Below are positions 6,540-15,133 of a stretch of DNA of 64,000 nucleotides, one piece after another (positions within the stretch are counted from its first letter, which is position 1; each line of letters begins with the position of its first letter). The position numbers were made by a program, and so were the translations under genes. The stretch covers positions 98,236 to 162,235 of the forward strand of contig NZ_LZMD01000070.1 of the NCBI RefSeq assembly GCF_001668575.1, read 5' to 3'. The stretch comes from Mycobacterium sp. 1164985.4 (GTDB lineage: Bacteria > Actinomycetota > Actinomycetes > Mycobacteriales > Mycobacteriaceae). The notes under the pieces were generated by a model. That model was not told where the DNA came from, ran no database searches, and saw nothing but the letters and a program-made list of their open reading frames with translations.

Positions 6540-9500
6540 CGCGCGGCCTCTTGGATCAGCTGGATTCGTGAGGCGCATCCGAGCTTGGCGTAGACGTGGG
6601 TCAGATGTGTCTGCACGGTGCGCGGCGAGATGAACATGCGCTCGGCGATGTCCTTGTTGCCCAGGCCGTCGACGGCGTGGCGCACGACGTCTCGCTCGGT
6701 TGGCGTGAGCGACTCCCAACCGCTCGAGGGTCGCCTGCGTTCTCCCCGTCCGCGCTGGGCGTAGGCGATGGCCTCCTCGATGCTCAGCGCCGCACCCTCC
6801 GACCAGACCTCATCGAAGGCGTTGTCGCCCAGTGCTTCTCGGGCAGCGGCGACCGCTCCGTTGTAGCCGATCGCGTATACCGGCCACCGCGCTACGCTCA
6901 TCACGCTGCGGCCGGCTGTGGCCGCGCCGAAGAGCCGGGCCGCGTGCCGGTGGTTGCCGTCATGAACCGCGCACCGCCCTAGGGCTTCGAGCACTTCGGG
7001 CACGTGCACGAACGAGCCGGTGTCTTTGGCGAGTATCAGGGCGTCGTGGCCGTCCCGCTCGGCTTGGTCGACCTCCCCCTGGGCCAGCGCGACGTGGGCT
7101 CGCGCCACGGTGACGTTCTGTCGGTAGTTCCCGGCCGTCAGGGCGATGGTCTCGTCGGCCCACTTGCGAGCGGCGGCCAGTTCGCCGCAACCCAACAGCG
7201 CGAGGGTCATCGGGGTCAGTGAACGTATATAAGAGATTCGCTCGGGGGTGGCAAGGGCCAGCGCCGCCTCGAAAGCTGCCTTCGCCTCGACGTGGTCTCC
7301 AGCCGCCAAGGCTGCGATTCCCGAGGTGGTGTGCATAAGCTCTTCGTGGAATCCGCCCATCGCGATCGACGTTTCGCGCGCGTCTTCGGCTCTGAGCCGA
7401 GCCTCCGAAGCCTTTCCCTCGTACGCGAGCCAGCTGCTCTCACAGACCTGTGCGAACAGCTCGAGCATCCGCTCGCCGGCCGCGCGCGCCTCAGCGCTGA
7501 CTCCCCGGATCACCTCGTCGGCTCCCGGTATCCCGCCGCACCACGCCATCGCGGTGGCGAGCCAGATCCGACAATGCCGCGACACGAAGCCGTCGCCGAT
7601 GGCGTCCGCGACCTCACGACCTTCCTCCGCAGCCATCCGCGAGGCGATGGGAATCCCAGCTACGTTGGTGGCGACGGCCAAGCAGCTCAGAAAGTAGCAC
7701 AGCCTCGATCGATCGCCGATGTTGCGCGCAATATGGATCGCTTCGGACCAGTACGCTTGGGACACGTCCGGCTTGTAGTAGGCAAGTCCACCGCAAGCGG
7801 CCAGGCAGGACGCAATGAGCCCCGGATCTCCCAAGGCCCGGGCTGCCGCCAGCGCCTCCTCGCCGCGCTCCAGGCTCGCCTCGTCGGCGGTCCAAGCAGT
7901 CAGGATGCTTCTGTCCGCGACGGCACGCGCCCAGACGGCAGGACCGACGTCGTCGTCCCGGTAGCGCTTGTCGTTGAACGCCACATCAAACGCGGCGATC
8001 CCCTCGCGCATTCTGCCGCGCGCCTCCCACAGCCGCTGCAGAGCCGAGGTCAGCCGCAGGGCGGGCGCGAACTTTCCGCAGTCGATGCTCCAGGCATGCG
8101 CCGCCCGGAGGTTGCCGGTCTCCCGCTCGGCCCAGTCGAGGAGCCGTTCGTCGCCTTCCAGCTGGGTCGCCGTCGTGACGTAGTGGTCACGATGGCGGCC
8201 GCGCATCGAATTGGCCTCGCCAGACTCGGTCAGCTTTTCGAGTGCGTATTGGCGAACGGTCTCGAGCAGGCGATACCGCATCGTGTCCGATTCTTCGTCG
8301 GCGGTCACGAGCGACTTGTCGACGAGCAGGGTCAGCTGGTCGAGAATCTGAAACTCCTCGGCCTCACTGGTGGCCGCGACAGCGCGCGCAGCGCCGAGGT
8401 CGAAGCCGTCCATGAACACGCCCAGACGGCGGAGCAGGACCTGCTCGGGCTCCGTCAACAGCGCGTGCGACCAATCCACTGAGGCGCGCAGGGTCTGTTG
8501 GCGTCGCATGGTGTTTCGGGCGCCGCCGGTGAGGAGTCTGAACCTGTCGTGGAGGCTGTCCGCGATCTGGCGCAGCGATAAAGCGCGACTACGCGCCGCC
8601 GCCAACTCGATCGCGAGCGGCATACCGTCCAGGCGCCGACAGATGTCCACCACCAACTCAAGATCGTCACCCGCGGCATGGAATGTGGGCCGCGCCCGTT
8701 GCGCGCGTTCCGTGAACAGTGCGACGGCTTCGTCCTCCAACGACAGCGAGGGCACCCGCCAGGTGATCTCGCCGGATACCCCGATTGGCTCGCGGCTGGT
8801 GGTCAGGATCGTCAGTCGGGGGCAGGTGTTCAGCAGTCGCGTGATCACGTCGCCGCACGCGTCCAGCAGGTGTTCGCAGTTGTCCAGCAGCAGTAGGACT
8901 TCGCGATCACCGATGAAGCGCTGAACCGTCTCCAGCGGGGACCGTCCCGGTTGATCGGGTAGGCCGAGTGTGCGGGCGATCGTCAGGGTGACGACAGCTG
9001 GATCGGCGATAGCCGCCAGATCGACCCACCACAGGCCGTCCTCGAAGTCCTCGGACAGGACGTTCGCGGCCTCGATGGCGAGGCGGGTCTTACCGGCCCC
9101 ACCCGCTCCGGTCAGGGTGACGAAGCGGTTGTCGGCAAGCAGCCCACATACCTCCTCGAGCTGTTGAGCCCGGCCTATGAAGCTGGTCAGCAGGGCCGGA
9201 AGATTATGTGAGCGCTTGTTTTTCGCTGTGCGGAGCGGCGGAAACTCGTTACGGATGTCCGGATGGCAGAGCTGCACCACACGTTCGGGTCGGGGCAGAT
9301 CGCGTACGGGATGGGTCCCGAGCTCTGCCAGCCAGGCGTCGACAGGCAACCGGTCGGCCACCAAATCGGTTGTCGTAGCGGTTAAGACGGTCTGTCCGCC
9401 GTGCGCGAGGTCTCGGATCCGCGCGGTGCGGTTGATGGTGGGTCCGATGTAGTTGGCCTCGTCGCGCAATTGCACTTCGCCGGTGTGCAGGCCGATGCGC

Positions 9501-9814
9501 AACCGGATCGGCGCCAGGGCGGTCCGCTGGAGATCGAGGGCGCATGCCACCGCATCGCTGGCGCGGCCGAAAGCGATGACAAAACTGTCGCCTTCACCCT
9601 GCTCGATGGGCCGAACGCCATTGTGGACGCGGACGACCTCGTCCAACGTTCGATCGAGGTTCGCGAAGGCTGCCGTCATCTCATCGGGCTCGGTCTCCCA
9701 GAGACGGGTCGACCCCTCGACGTCCGCGAGCAGCAGCGTCACCGTTCCGGTCGGTACCAGCTCGCTCACGCCCAAGTCGCTCCAGTTCAACGGCGCCGCG
9801 TCGATTCCAGTCAT
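6530..9814 (-). CDS. Adenylyl cyclase-like / ATPase / LuxR-type regulator
   Basis: This protein of about 1,094 residues belongs to the Rv0386/Rv1358/Rv2488c class of mycobacterial giants. In order it has a class III cyclase domain (TLLLADVEGSTRLW, EGDSFVIAF, INRTARI), an NB-ARC/AAA ATPase with Walker A GAGGAGKTR and LLLLDNCEH, a long helical TPR-like region, and a C-terminal LuxR HTH (SLTPTERDVVRHAVDGLGNK). Both metal Asp residues and the Asn/Arg pair are present. The substrate-specifying Lys/Asp are replaced by Gln (PIEQGEGD) and Asn (ANYIGP), the substitution described for Rv0386, so nucleotide selection is unusual. I prefer ATG 9814; GTG 9856 is possible and neither has a good ribosome site. 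Confidence 0.88.
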   Translation of the reverse strand: MTGIDAAPLNWSDLGVSELVPTGTVTLLLADVEGSTRLWETEPDEMTAAFANLDRTLDEVVRVHNGVRPIEQGEGDSFVIAFGRASDAVACALDLQRTALAPIRLRIGLHTGEVQLRDEANYIGPTINRTARIRDLAHGGQTVLTATTTDLVADRLPVDAWLAELGTHPVRDLPRPERVVQLCHPDIRNEFPPLRTAKNKRSHNLPALLTSFIGRAQQLEEVCGLLADNRFVTLTGAGGAGKTRLAIEAANVLSEDFEDGLWWVDLAAIADPAVVTLTIARTLGLPDQPGRSPLETVQRFIGDREVLLLLDNCEHLLDACGDVITRLLNTCPRLTILTTSREPIGVSGEITWRVPSLSLEDEAVALFTERAQRARPTFHAAGDDLELVVDICRRLDGMPLAIELAAARSRALSLRQIADSLHDRFRLLTGGARNTMRRQQTLRASVDWSHALLTEPEQVLLRRLGVFMDGFDLGAARAVAATSEAEEFQILDQLTLLVDKSLVTADEESDTMRYRLLETVRQYALEKLTESGEANSMRGRHRDHYVTTATQLEGDERLLDWAERETGNLRAAHAWSIDCGKFAPALRLTSALQRLWEARGRMREGIAAFDVAFNDKRYRDDDVGPAVWARAVADRSILTAWTADEASLERGEEALAAARALGDPGLIASCLAACGGLAYYKPDVSQAYWSEAIHIARNIGDRSRLCYFLSCLAVATNVAGIPIASRMAAEEGREVADAIGDGFVSRHCRIWLATAMAWCGGIPGADEVIRGVSAEARAAGERMLELFAQVCESSWLAYEGKASEARLRAEDARETSIAMGGFHEELMHTTSGIAALAAGDHVEAKAAFEAALALATPERISYIRSLTPMTLALLGCGELAAARKWADETIALTAGNYRQNVTVARAHVALAQGEVDQAERDGHDALILAKDTGSFVHVPEVLEALGRCAVHDGNHRHAARLFGAATAGRSVMSVARWPVYAIGYNGAVAAAREALGDNAFDEVWSEGAALSIEEAIAYAQRGRGERRRPSSGWESLTPTERDVVRHAVDGLGNKDIAERMFISPRTVQTHLTHVYAKLGCASRIQLIQEAARHA

Positions 9815-9900
9815 GCTAGCCAGCGTGCGGCCGTCGGCACCGCAAAACATCGGCACGGATGCGTAGATCCGCCGCTGAAGGGTGCGTAGATGCGCCGAAA

Positions 9901-9946
9901 CTGCGGTCAGATCGCAGGACCGGACCGGAACGCGATCTGACCGCAG
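9901..9946 (-). terminator. 15-bp perfect hairpin after hsp20
   Basis: Arms CTGCGGTCAGATCGC (9901-9915) and GCGATCTGACCGCAG (9932-9946) are exact inverses around a 16-base loop. The hairpin begins 16 bases past the hsp20 stop and is followed on the minus strand by TTTCGG, so it fits a factor-independent terminator with a weak T-tract. It also sits just upstream of the LuxR giant gene, separating the two minus-strand units. Confidence 0.7.
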
Positions 9947-9962
9947 CCTCGACTAGGTGCGG

Positions 9963-10412
9963 TTACCCGGCTTCGACGGTCGTGGTCTCGATCGACTTCT
10001 GGCCGCCGCCGTGGGCGACGTCGATCTTCCGCGGCTTGGCGCGCTCGGCCAGCGGGATGGTCACGGATAGCACGCCGTTTTCGTAGGTGGCCGAGATCTT
10101 GGACGCATCAATGCCTTCACCAAGGCTCAGCTGCCTGCGGTAGGTGCCGAAGAACCGCTCGTTTGCCAGCCACTGCACCCCGTCATCCGAGCGTGCCGTG
10201 CGGTGTGCGGAGATGGTCAGAGTGCCGTTGTCGACGCTGACATCGACCGAACCGGGGTCGACGCCCGGGAGGTCGGCGGTCAGCAGGTAGTGGTCGTCGA
10301 CCTTGCAGAGGTCCATCGGCATGAACCGAGGGGAACGGTTTGATCCGGTCTGGCTGGTCAGCAGGCCCCGGGTCAGAGCGTCTAATTCGGTGAACGGATC
10401 AAAGCGAAGCAC
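9963..10412 (-). CDS. Small heat-shock protein Hsp20 (alpha-crystallin)
   Basis: This is a 149-residue sHsp, an ATP-independent holdase that binds unfolding proteins. The N-terminus LRFDPFTELDALTRGLL is followed by the alpha-crystallin domain (about residues 45-135: MDLCKVDDHYLLTADLPGV, GTLTISAHR, YENGVLSVTIPLAER). The GTG at 10412 has a textbook AGGAGGT 8 bases upstream and matches the family N-terminus. A CIRCE operator and a hairpin lie in the leader. In M. tuberculosis the related Acr2 is controlled mainly through HspR; here the visible site is HrcA-type. Confidence 0.95.
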   Translation of the reverse strand: MLRFDPFTELDALTRGLLTSQTGSNRSPRFMPMDLCKVDDHYLLTADLPGVDPGSVDVSVDNGTLTISAHRTARSDDGVQWLANERFFGTYRRQLSLGEGIDASKISATYENGVLSVTIPLAERAKPRKIDVAHGGGQKSIETTTVEAG

Positions 10413-10439
10413 AGTAATCCACCTCCTACATATGTCAGA

Positions 10440-10458
10440 GCCCGCCACCCTGGCGGGC
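10440..10458 (-). promoter_or_regulatory. Perfect 8-bp hairpin in hsp20 leader
   Basis: GCCCGCCA (10440-10447) and TGGCGGGC (10451-10458) pair perfectly around a 3-base loop. The hairpin lies between the CIRCE operator and the hsp20 Shine-Dalgarno sequence, so it would be transcribed. It could stabilise the leader RNA. It does not mask the ribosome site itself, so I do not call it a thermosensor. Confidence 0.5.
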
Positions 10459-10486
10459 AGCCAAATCACTGTGCGCACCAGCGAGT

Positions 10487-10513
10487 TTAGCACTCACATC
10501 AAGAGAGTGCTAG
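10487..10513 (-). promoter_or_regulatory. CIRCE operator (HrcA binding site) of hsp20
   Basis: TTAGCACTC (10487-10495), nine spacer bases, then GAGTGCTAG (10505-10513). The CIRCE consensus is TTAGCACTC-N9-GAGTGCTAA, so 17 of 18 arm positions match with exact spacing. It lies 75 bases upstream of the hsp20 start, in the short gap after the HxlR gene. HrcA repression of hsp20 follows directly from this site. I see no HspR (HAIR) box here. Confidence 0.88.
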
Positions 10514-10521
10514 AAGAATTT

Positions 10522-11421
10522 CTAGGTAATCACGGCGGTCGAGACCTGGGCGCCGGCCAGCGGTCGACGACATCGGTTGCACCCGAGAACGGCGGTGAAA
10601 GGGCTCCCGCAGGGAGTGTGGGTCAGCAGGACGGCGGGCCCCTCGGGGGCCGGGAACCACCGCTGGGCCCACTGCAGCGCAGAGATCAGCACCGGGAACA
10701 GCGCGCGACCCTTCTCGGTGAGTTCGTATCGGTTGCCGGTGTCGATGAGCACGCCGTTGGCGGTGAAGATCGCCAATCGGTCGGCGATAGACCCGGGCGG
10801 CGCGCGGAGCTGGGACTGGAAGTCGGTGAACCGTCCTACGCCGACGAACGCCGCGACCAGCAGTGCGAAGCCCCAGCGGTTGCCCATGACGCTCATCGTC
10901 TGCGGGAAGAGGCCGGCCGCGGCGTGCTGGTCGGACTCCGAGCGTCGACGCGTCGATGTCGCTGCGGGCACCGACCGCTCCCACGATCCGCTCGGACCCC
11001 ACTGTGGGACAACGTCTTTGTCGTCGGCCCGCTCGCCGCAGGAACGGCAGATCACCACCGGGACGAAGTCGGCGCCGCACGCGGCGTGGCGCATGGCGGG
11101 TAACGGCTCGGCGTGATCGGGAACCCAGTGGCGTTCCCACTCCCAGATCGACAGCAGCACCGGCCACAGCGACCGACCGCGGGGCGTTCCGGTGTACTCG
11201 AAACGTTGTGGCCGGTCCTGGTATTGACGCCGCTCGAGCAGTCTCGCGGTGGTCAGCGTTCGCAGCCGACCGGCAAGCACCGAGTTCGAGATCGGCAACC
11301 GGGCCTTGAAATCCCCGAACCGTGTCGCCCCCAGCAGCGACTGCTGCATGACGAGCAGCGTCCACTCGTCTCCGAGCAGCCCGAGCATGCGGGCGACGGC
11401 GTTAGGTTCGGGTGCGGGCAC
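10522..11421 (-). CDS. Tandem-duplicated HxlR-family regulator
   Basis: The 299-residue protein contains two HxlR winged-helix halves in one chain. Half one, residues about 5-135, has LLGDEWTLLVMQQSLLG and RFGDFKARL. Half two, about 170-295, has VMGNRWGFALLVAAFVG and RFTDFQSQL. Each ends with a similar Cys cluster (HAACGADF..CRSCGE; HTPCGSPF..CNRCRRP) that could hold zinc. HxlR proteins normally work as dimers of about 110-150-residue subunits, so this is a built-in dimer. The start GTG follows the carotenoid oxygenase stop with no gap (TGAGTG), implying coupling. It probably regulates its own operon. Confidence 0.85.
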   Translation of the reverse strand: MPAPEPNAVARMLGLLGDEWTLLVMQQSLLGATRFGDFKARLPISNSVLAGRLRTLTTARLLERRQYQDRPQRFEYTGTPRGRSLWPVLLSIWEWERHWVPDHAEPLPAMRHAACGADFVPVVICRSCGERADDKDVVPQWGPSGSWERSVPAATSTRRRSESDQHAAAGLFPQTMSVMGNRWGFALLVAAFVGVGRFTDFQSQLRAPPGSIADRLAIFTANGVLIDTGNRYELTEKGRALFPVLISALQWAQRWFPAPEGPAVLLTHTPCGSPFTAVLGCNRCRRPLAGAQVSTAVIT

Positions 11422-12975
11422 TCAGAGACCGACGGCCTCGGCTGCCCCATCGGTCTCCCGCCACCGCCGCAGCTCGGATCCCGAAGCCCACGTGGAGTGC
11501 GTCCCGCTCGAGACTCGCTCTGGCAGAGGGAGTTTGCAGACGGGACCGTCGGCGACCCTGGCGGCGTCGAACACCAGACAGTAGGAGGCGTCGGCGTTCA
11601 TGTCCGTCGTGAGCGTGACGAGGTATCCGTCGTCCTCGGCGGTGGCTCCTCGCGCCGGAGCCGGGACGGCGACCTTCGATCTGGGCGCCATGGCGGTCTC
11701 GCTGCCGTACACCCCTTCGGGGAAGCTGAACCGTTGTTCGGCACCGGTGCGCAGGTCGTGCTTGACCAACCCGTCGAACAGGAACCACCCCGGCTTGCCG
11801 GTGGCCGCATATGTGTAGCGGTAGGGGAGACCGGCGTAACCGCCGTTGATCATGCCGAACTCGGTGATCGTGTCGGTCAGCTGTTCCTCGGTGGTCTGCC
11901 CGGTGACGAGGTTGAACCGCCAGCGGTGCAGCCGTGTCTGCAGCCGGTCGAGCGCCAGGAACCGGAAGGCCCGCTGCCACTTGTCACCTGCCCTGGTGTC
12001 GACGGGCGACGGGTCACCTTGGAAGAAGCCGTCGAGGACGATTTCGTCCCCGTCTTCGTACGCGTTGGTGAAGTGCAGCACGAACGTCGGATCCGCCTCG
12101 AACCACCGGATATCGGAAGGTCCACCGCGGCGGGGGATCACGGCGAACCGCGACGGCATGTCCGGGTGGAACCCCGGGAAGTGGATGTCGGCTTCAAGCA
12201 ACTTCGGATCCCAGAACATGGGGAAGTCGTTGAGGATCGCGTAGTTCTCGGTGAACGCCATGTCGTGCGGTAGCCGCGGGCCGGGCAGCCGGACATCGGT
12301 GAGGTGGACGAAGTTGTTGTCCTCGTCGACGACGCCGTAGCGCATGTACGGGTCCTGCTTGCTATAGGAGAAAAACAGCAGCTCGCCGGTGCGATCGTCG
12401 ACCTTGGGGTGCGCCGAAACGCCCCAGTCGACGGGGAATCCGCCCCGCCAGTCCTCCTTACCCAGGGTGTCGCCGGTGAACGGGTCGACGCGGTACAGGT
12501 CGCCGCACTGGTAGTGGCTGGTGAGCGCGACCCCGCGGTGCACGAGGACGTCGGTGCTCGACGCGTCCTTCATCAAAGTGCGCGCACCCCAGCCGTAATC
12601 GCGCTTGGCCAGCTGGATCGGCTCGGCCAGCCCGGGCCACAGTGGCCCGCCGGCGTCGTTCTCCTCGATGAAACCGTCGGTACGGACGAACCGGTTGCGG
12701 TAGAACGCTTTTCCGTCGCGGAAACCGACGACGTGCACCATGCCGTCCCCGTCGAACGGGTGATAGAACTTCAGCGCCGGATGGAGCGGGTTCTCCGTGT
12801 TGCGCAGGTAGACGCCGTCGAGGTCGGCCGGGATCTCGCCCTCGACAGGCTGGAGGTCGTCGGCGTCCCACTCGGTGTTCTGCGGGCGCCACGGCCCGGT
12901 GCGGTACGGATGGTCGTCGTCGTCCGGAAGTGTCGTCAGGTACTTGCCGACGATCTCCACATTCGCGCTGCCCAT
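11422..12975 (-). CDS. Carotenoid cleavage oxygenase family (RPE65/lignostilbene dioxygenase)
   Basis: This is a 517-residue seven-bladed propeller enzyme that splits a C=C bond using non-heme Fe(II) and O2. The four iron-binding His residues are recognisable in WGVSAHPKVD, RLPHDMAF, FVLHFTNAYED and SGTHSTWAS. The N-terminus has LDGVYLRNTENPLHP, the usual entry of the first blade. ATG 12975 lies 1 base after the thiolase stop, and its own stop abuts the HxlR gene, so the three form an operon. The substrate could be a carotenoid, apocarotenoid or stilbene-like phenylpropanoid; the sequence does not decide. Confidence 0.93.
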   Translation of the reverse strand: MGSANVEIVGKYLTTLPDDDDHPYRTGPWRPQNTEWDADDLQPVEGEIPADLDGVYLRNTENPLHPALKFYHPFDGDGMVHVVGFRDGKAFYRNRFVRTDGFIEENDAGGPLWPGLAEPIQLAKRDYGWGARTLMKDASSTDVLVHRGVALTSHYQCGDLYRVDPFTGDTLGKEDWRGGFPVDWGVSAHPKVDDRTGELLFFSYSKQDPYMRYGVVDEDNNFVHLTDVRLPGPRLPHDMAFTENYAILNDFPMFWDPKLLEADIHFPGFHPDMPSRFAVIPRRGGPSDIRWFEADPTFVLHFTNAYEDGDEIVLDGFFQGDPSPVDTRAGDKWQRAFRFLALDRLQTRLHRWRFNLVTGQTTEEQLTDTITEFGMINGGYAGLPYRYTYAATGKPGWFLFDGLVKHDLRTGAEQRFSFPEGVYGSETAMAPRSKVAVPAPARGATAEDDGYLVTLTTDMNADASYCLVFDAARVADGPVCKLPLPERVSSGTHSTWASGSELRRWRETDGAAEAVGL

Positions 12976-12976
12976 G

Positions 12977-14191
12977 TCATGCCTTCCCGACGATGAAACT
13001 GATGGTGGTGGCGGTGCTGCCGCCGAAGTTCAAGGTGCCGAACGTGTTTGCGCCCTCGACCTGATAGTCGCCCGCGGTTCCGCTGACCTGTTTGGCCGCG
13101 TCCAGCAGCATGCGCACCCCGGAGGCGCCGACCGGGTGGCCGCCACCGATCAGGCCGCCGCTGGGATTGATCGGTAGGCGCCCATCGATCTCGATTTCGC
13201 CGTTCTCGATGGCCTTCCACGACTCGCCGGGCCCGGTGAGTCCGAGGTGGTCGATCGCAAGGTACTCGCTGGGGGTGAAGCAGTCGTGGACCTCGAAGCC
13301 GTCGACGTCGTCGAGCGTGACGCGGGCGCGGTCGAAAGCCTCGAGAAGCGCGCTTCGAACGTGTGGCAATACGTACGGGTCGTCAGCGGCGCGATCGAGT
13401 TTCTGCTGCAGCCCCAACCCGACCGTGCGGTGACCCCATCCGGCGATGCGGCCCAGCGGCCGCAGGTCCGGGTGGTCGCGCAGGAACTCGTCGGTGGCGA
13501 GCACCACGCCCGCTCCACCGTCGGTCAGCTGGCTGCAGTCGAATCGGCGCAACCGGCCCTCCACAACCGGGTTGGTGGCGTCGTCGTCGGTCAGGGGATC
13601 GGGGACAGACCACGCGCGGGTCTGCGCATTCGGGTTCGCGCGGGCGTTGGCGAAGTTCAGCGATGCGATGGCGCGCAGGTGCGTCTCGTCGATGCCGTAG
13701 CGCCGGTCGTATTCGGCGGCCACCCGGTCGAACATGTGGGGCCACATGAACTTGGCGTCGGCGCCCTCGTGGCCGGTCCATGCGGCCGCGCCGAGGTGCC
13801 GCGAGCCCGTGTCACCGGGAACAGTCTTCTCCAGCTCAACCCCGAGCACCAGGGCTGACTGATAGGCCCCGGACCGAAGATCGGCGATGGCCGACAGAAC
13901 GGCCACGCTGCCGGACGCGCACGCCGCCTCGTGTCGTGCGGCCGGTGTGTCCCACAACCCGTCGTGCACCGAGGCGGGCATTGCTCCGAGATGGCCCTGA
14001 AAAGCGAACAGTTCGCCGAACGCGTTGCCGACGTGCACCACCCCGATGTTGTGAGCGTCCACCATGGCGGCCGAGAGCGTCGACTCGACTACGTTCGTCG
14101 TCAGATCCGCGTAGTCCAGGCCCTCGCGGCTGAAGTTCCTGGCGAAGTCGCTCTGGTAACCGCCGAGGATCCAGACATCGGGTGCGTCCAT
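12977..14191 (-). CDS. SCP2/SCPx-type thiolase
   Basis: This 404-residue thiolase-fold protein has its nucleophilic Cys in HEAACASGSVA (around residue 91). SCP2-thiolase signatures include EVHDCFTPSE, GGHPVGASG (catalytic His) and NPSGGLIGGG. The second Cys seen in classical thiolases (CxG near the end) is replaced by Asn-Phe-Gly-Gly, as in SCP2-like members. It cleaves or forms beta-ketoacyl-CoA. As first gene of an operon with a carotenoid oxygenase, it may shorten a side chain from the same substrate; that link is inferred. ATG 14191. Confidence 0.88.
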   Translation of the reverse strand: MDAPDVWILGGYQSDFARNFSREGLDYADLTTNVVESTLSAAMVDAHNIGVVHVGNAFGELFAFQGHLGAMPASVHDGLWDTPAARHEAACASGSVAVLSAIADLRSGAYQSALVLGVELEKTVPGDTGSRHLGAAAWTGHEGADAKFMWPHMFDRVAAEYDRRYGIDETHLRAIASLNFANARANPNAQTRAWSVPDPLTDDDATNPVVEGRLRRFDCSQLTDGGAGVVLATDEFLRDHPDLRPLGRIAGWGHRTVGLGLQQKLDRAADDPYVLPHVRSALLEAFDRARVTLDDVDGFEVHDCFTPSEYLAIDHLGLTGPGESWKAIENGEIEIDGRLPINPSGGLIGGGHPVGASGVRMLLDAAKQVSGTAGDYQVEGANTFGTLNFGGSTATTISFIVGKA

Positions 14192-14390
14192 GTCGAAGAC
14201 CGTACTACAACTAAGAGAGTGACTCCACCCAGGTGGTGAAGAAGGGCGGCCCCGTCGGCTGCCTGTCTGAACCGACGAGACCTCAGCGCGAGTAACGGTC
14301 GACCGTCACCCGAGCTTCCACACGACATGCCCAATAGGGCGAACGACAAACAATCGTGTAGTCGGCGGCCCTAAGGGGAAGACTCCCGGC

Positions 14391-15083
14391 ATGACGCAGC
14401 CGCGTACCCATGAGCTGGCCGAGCGGATGGCCGAGCTGGCGCGTATGTCCGCCTCGCCGCGCACCGTCGACGACGTGCTGAACGACGTCACCGAGACGGC
14501 GTGTGAGCTGATACCGGGCGCGGAAGCAGTCGGAGTGCTACTGATCGGCAGGGGCGGCAGATTCGAATCGCTTGCCGGGACCTCAGAGTTGCTGAATACG
14601 CTCGACGAAATCCAGATGCAGTTCGGCGAGGGACCGTGCGTGGAGGCGGCCCTCAACGAGCTAATCCTGCGCACCGACGACTTCCGGAATGAGGATCGCT
14701 GGCCGTTGTATGCAGCCGCGGCGGTGGATCACGGCGTGCTCAGCGGGCTCTCGATCAAGCTCTACACGGCCGACCGCACCGCAGGCGCCCTCAACATGTT
14801 CAGCTCGAATGCCCGCGCCTTCGACGCCGAAGACGAAGTGATCGGCACGGTCCTGGCCGCACACGCCGCCGCGGCGATACTGGCCAGCCGGCAGGGCGAG
14901 CAATTGCAGTCGGCGATGGCCACCAGGGACCGTATCGGCCAGGCCAAGGGCATCATCATGGAGCGTTATGGCGTGGACGAGGTGCGCGCGTTCGAGATGC
15001 TCAAACAACTCTCGCAGGACAGCAACGTCAAACTCGCCGACGTCGCGCAGCGCGTCATCGATACGCGCAGCGGCGCTGAATAG
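14391..15083 (+). CDS. GAF-ANTAR domain RNA-binding regulator
   Basis: The 230-residue protein has a GAF sensor domain at residues about 20-165 (VDDVLNDVTETACELIPGA, FGEGPCVEAAL, LSIKLYTADRTAGALNMF) and a C-terminal ANTAR domain at about 175-228 (ALQSAMATRD-like start, IGQAKGIIMERYGV, AFEMLKQLSQD). ANTAR proteins bind dual-hexaloop RNA hairpins and prevent transcription termination or act on translation. The ligand of the GAF domain is unknown. ATG 14391 has GGGGAAG upstream. It stands alone, so its RNA targets are elsewhere. Confidence 0.92.
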   Translation: MTQPRTHELAERMAELARMSASPRTVDDVLNDVTETACELIPGAEAVGVLLIGRGGRFESLAGTSELLNTLDEIQMQFGEGPCVEAALNELILRTDDFRNEDRWPLYAAAAVDHGVLSGLSIKLYTADRTAGALNMFSSNARAFDAEDEVIGTVLAAHAAAAILASRQGEQLQSAMATRDRIGQAKGIIMERYGVDEVRAFEMLKQLSQDSNVKLADVAQRVIDTRSGAE

Positions 15084-15133
15084 CGGCTCGACGGGGCGCT
15101 GGGTCAGTTCGCTGATAAGGATATGCGCGCCAG

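Noticed and set aside
10440..10458. RNA thermometer in the hsp20 leader
   Set aside because: The hairpin is very GC-rich and does not include the Shine-Dalgarno sequence or start codon, so melting would not expose them.
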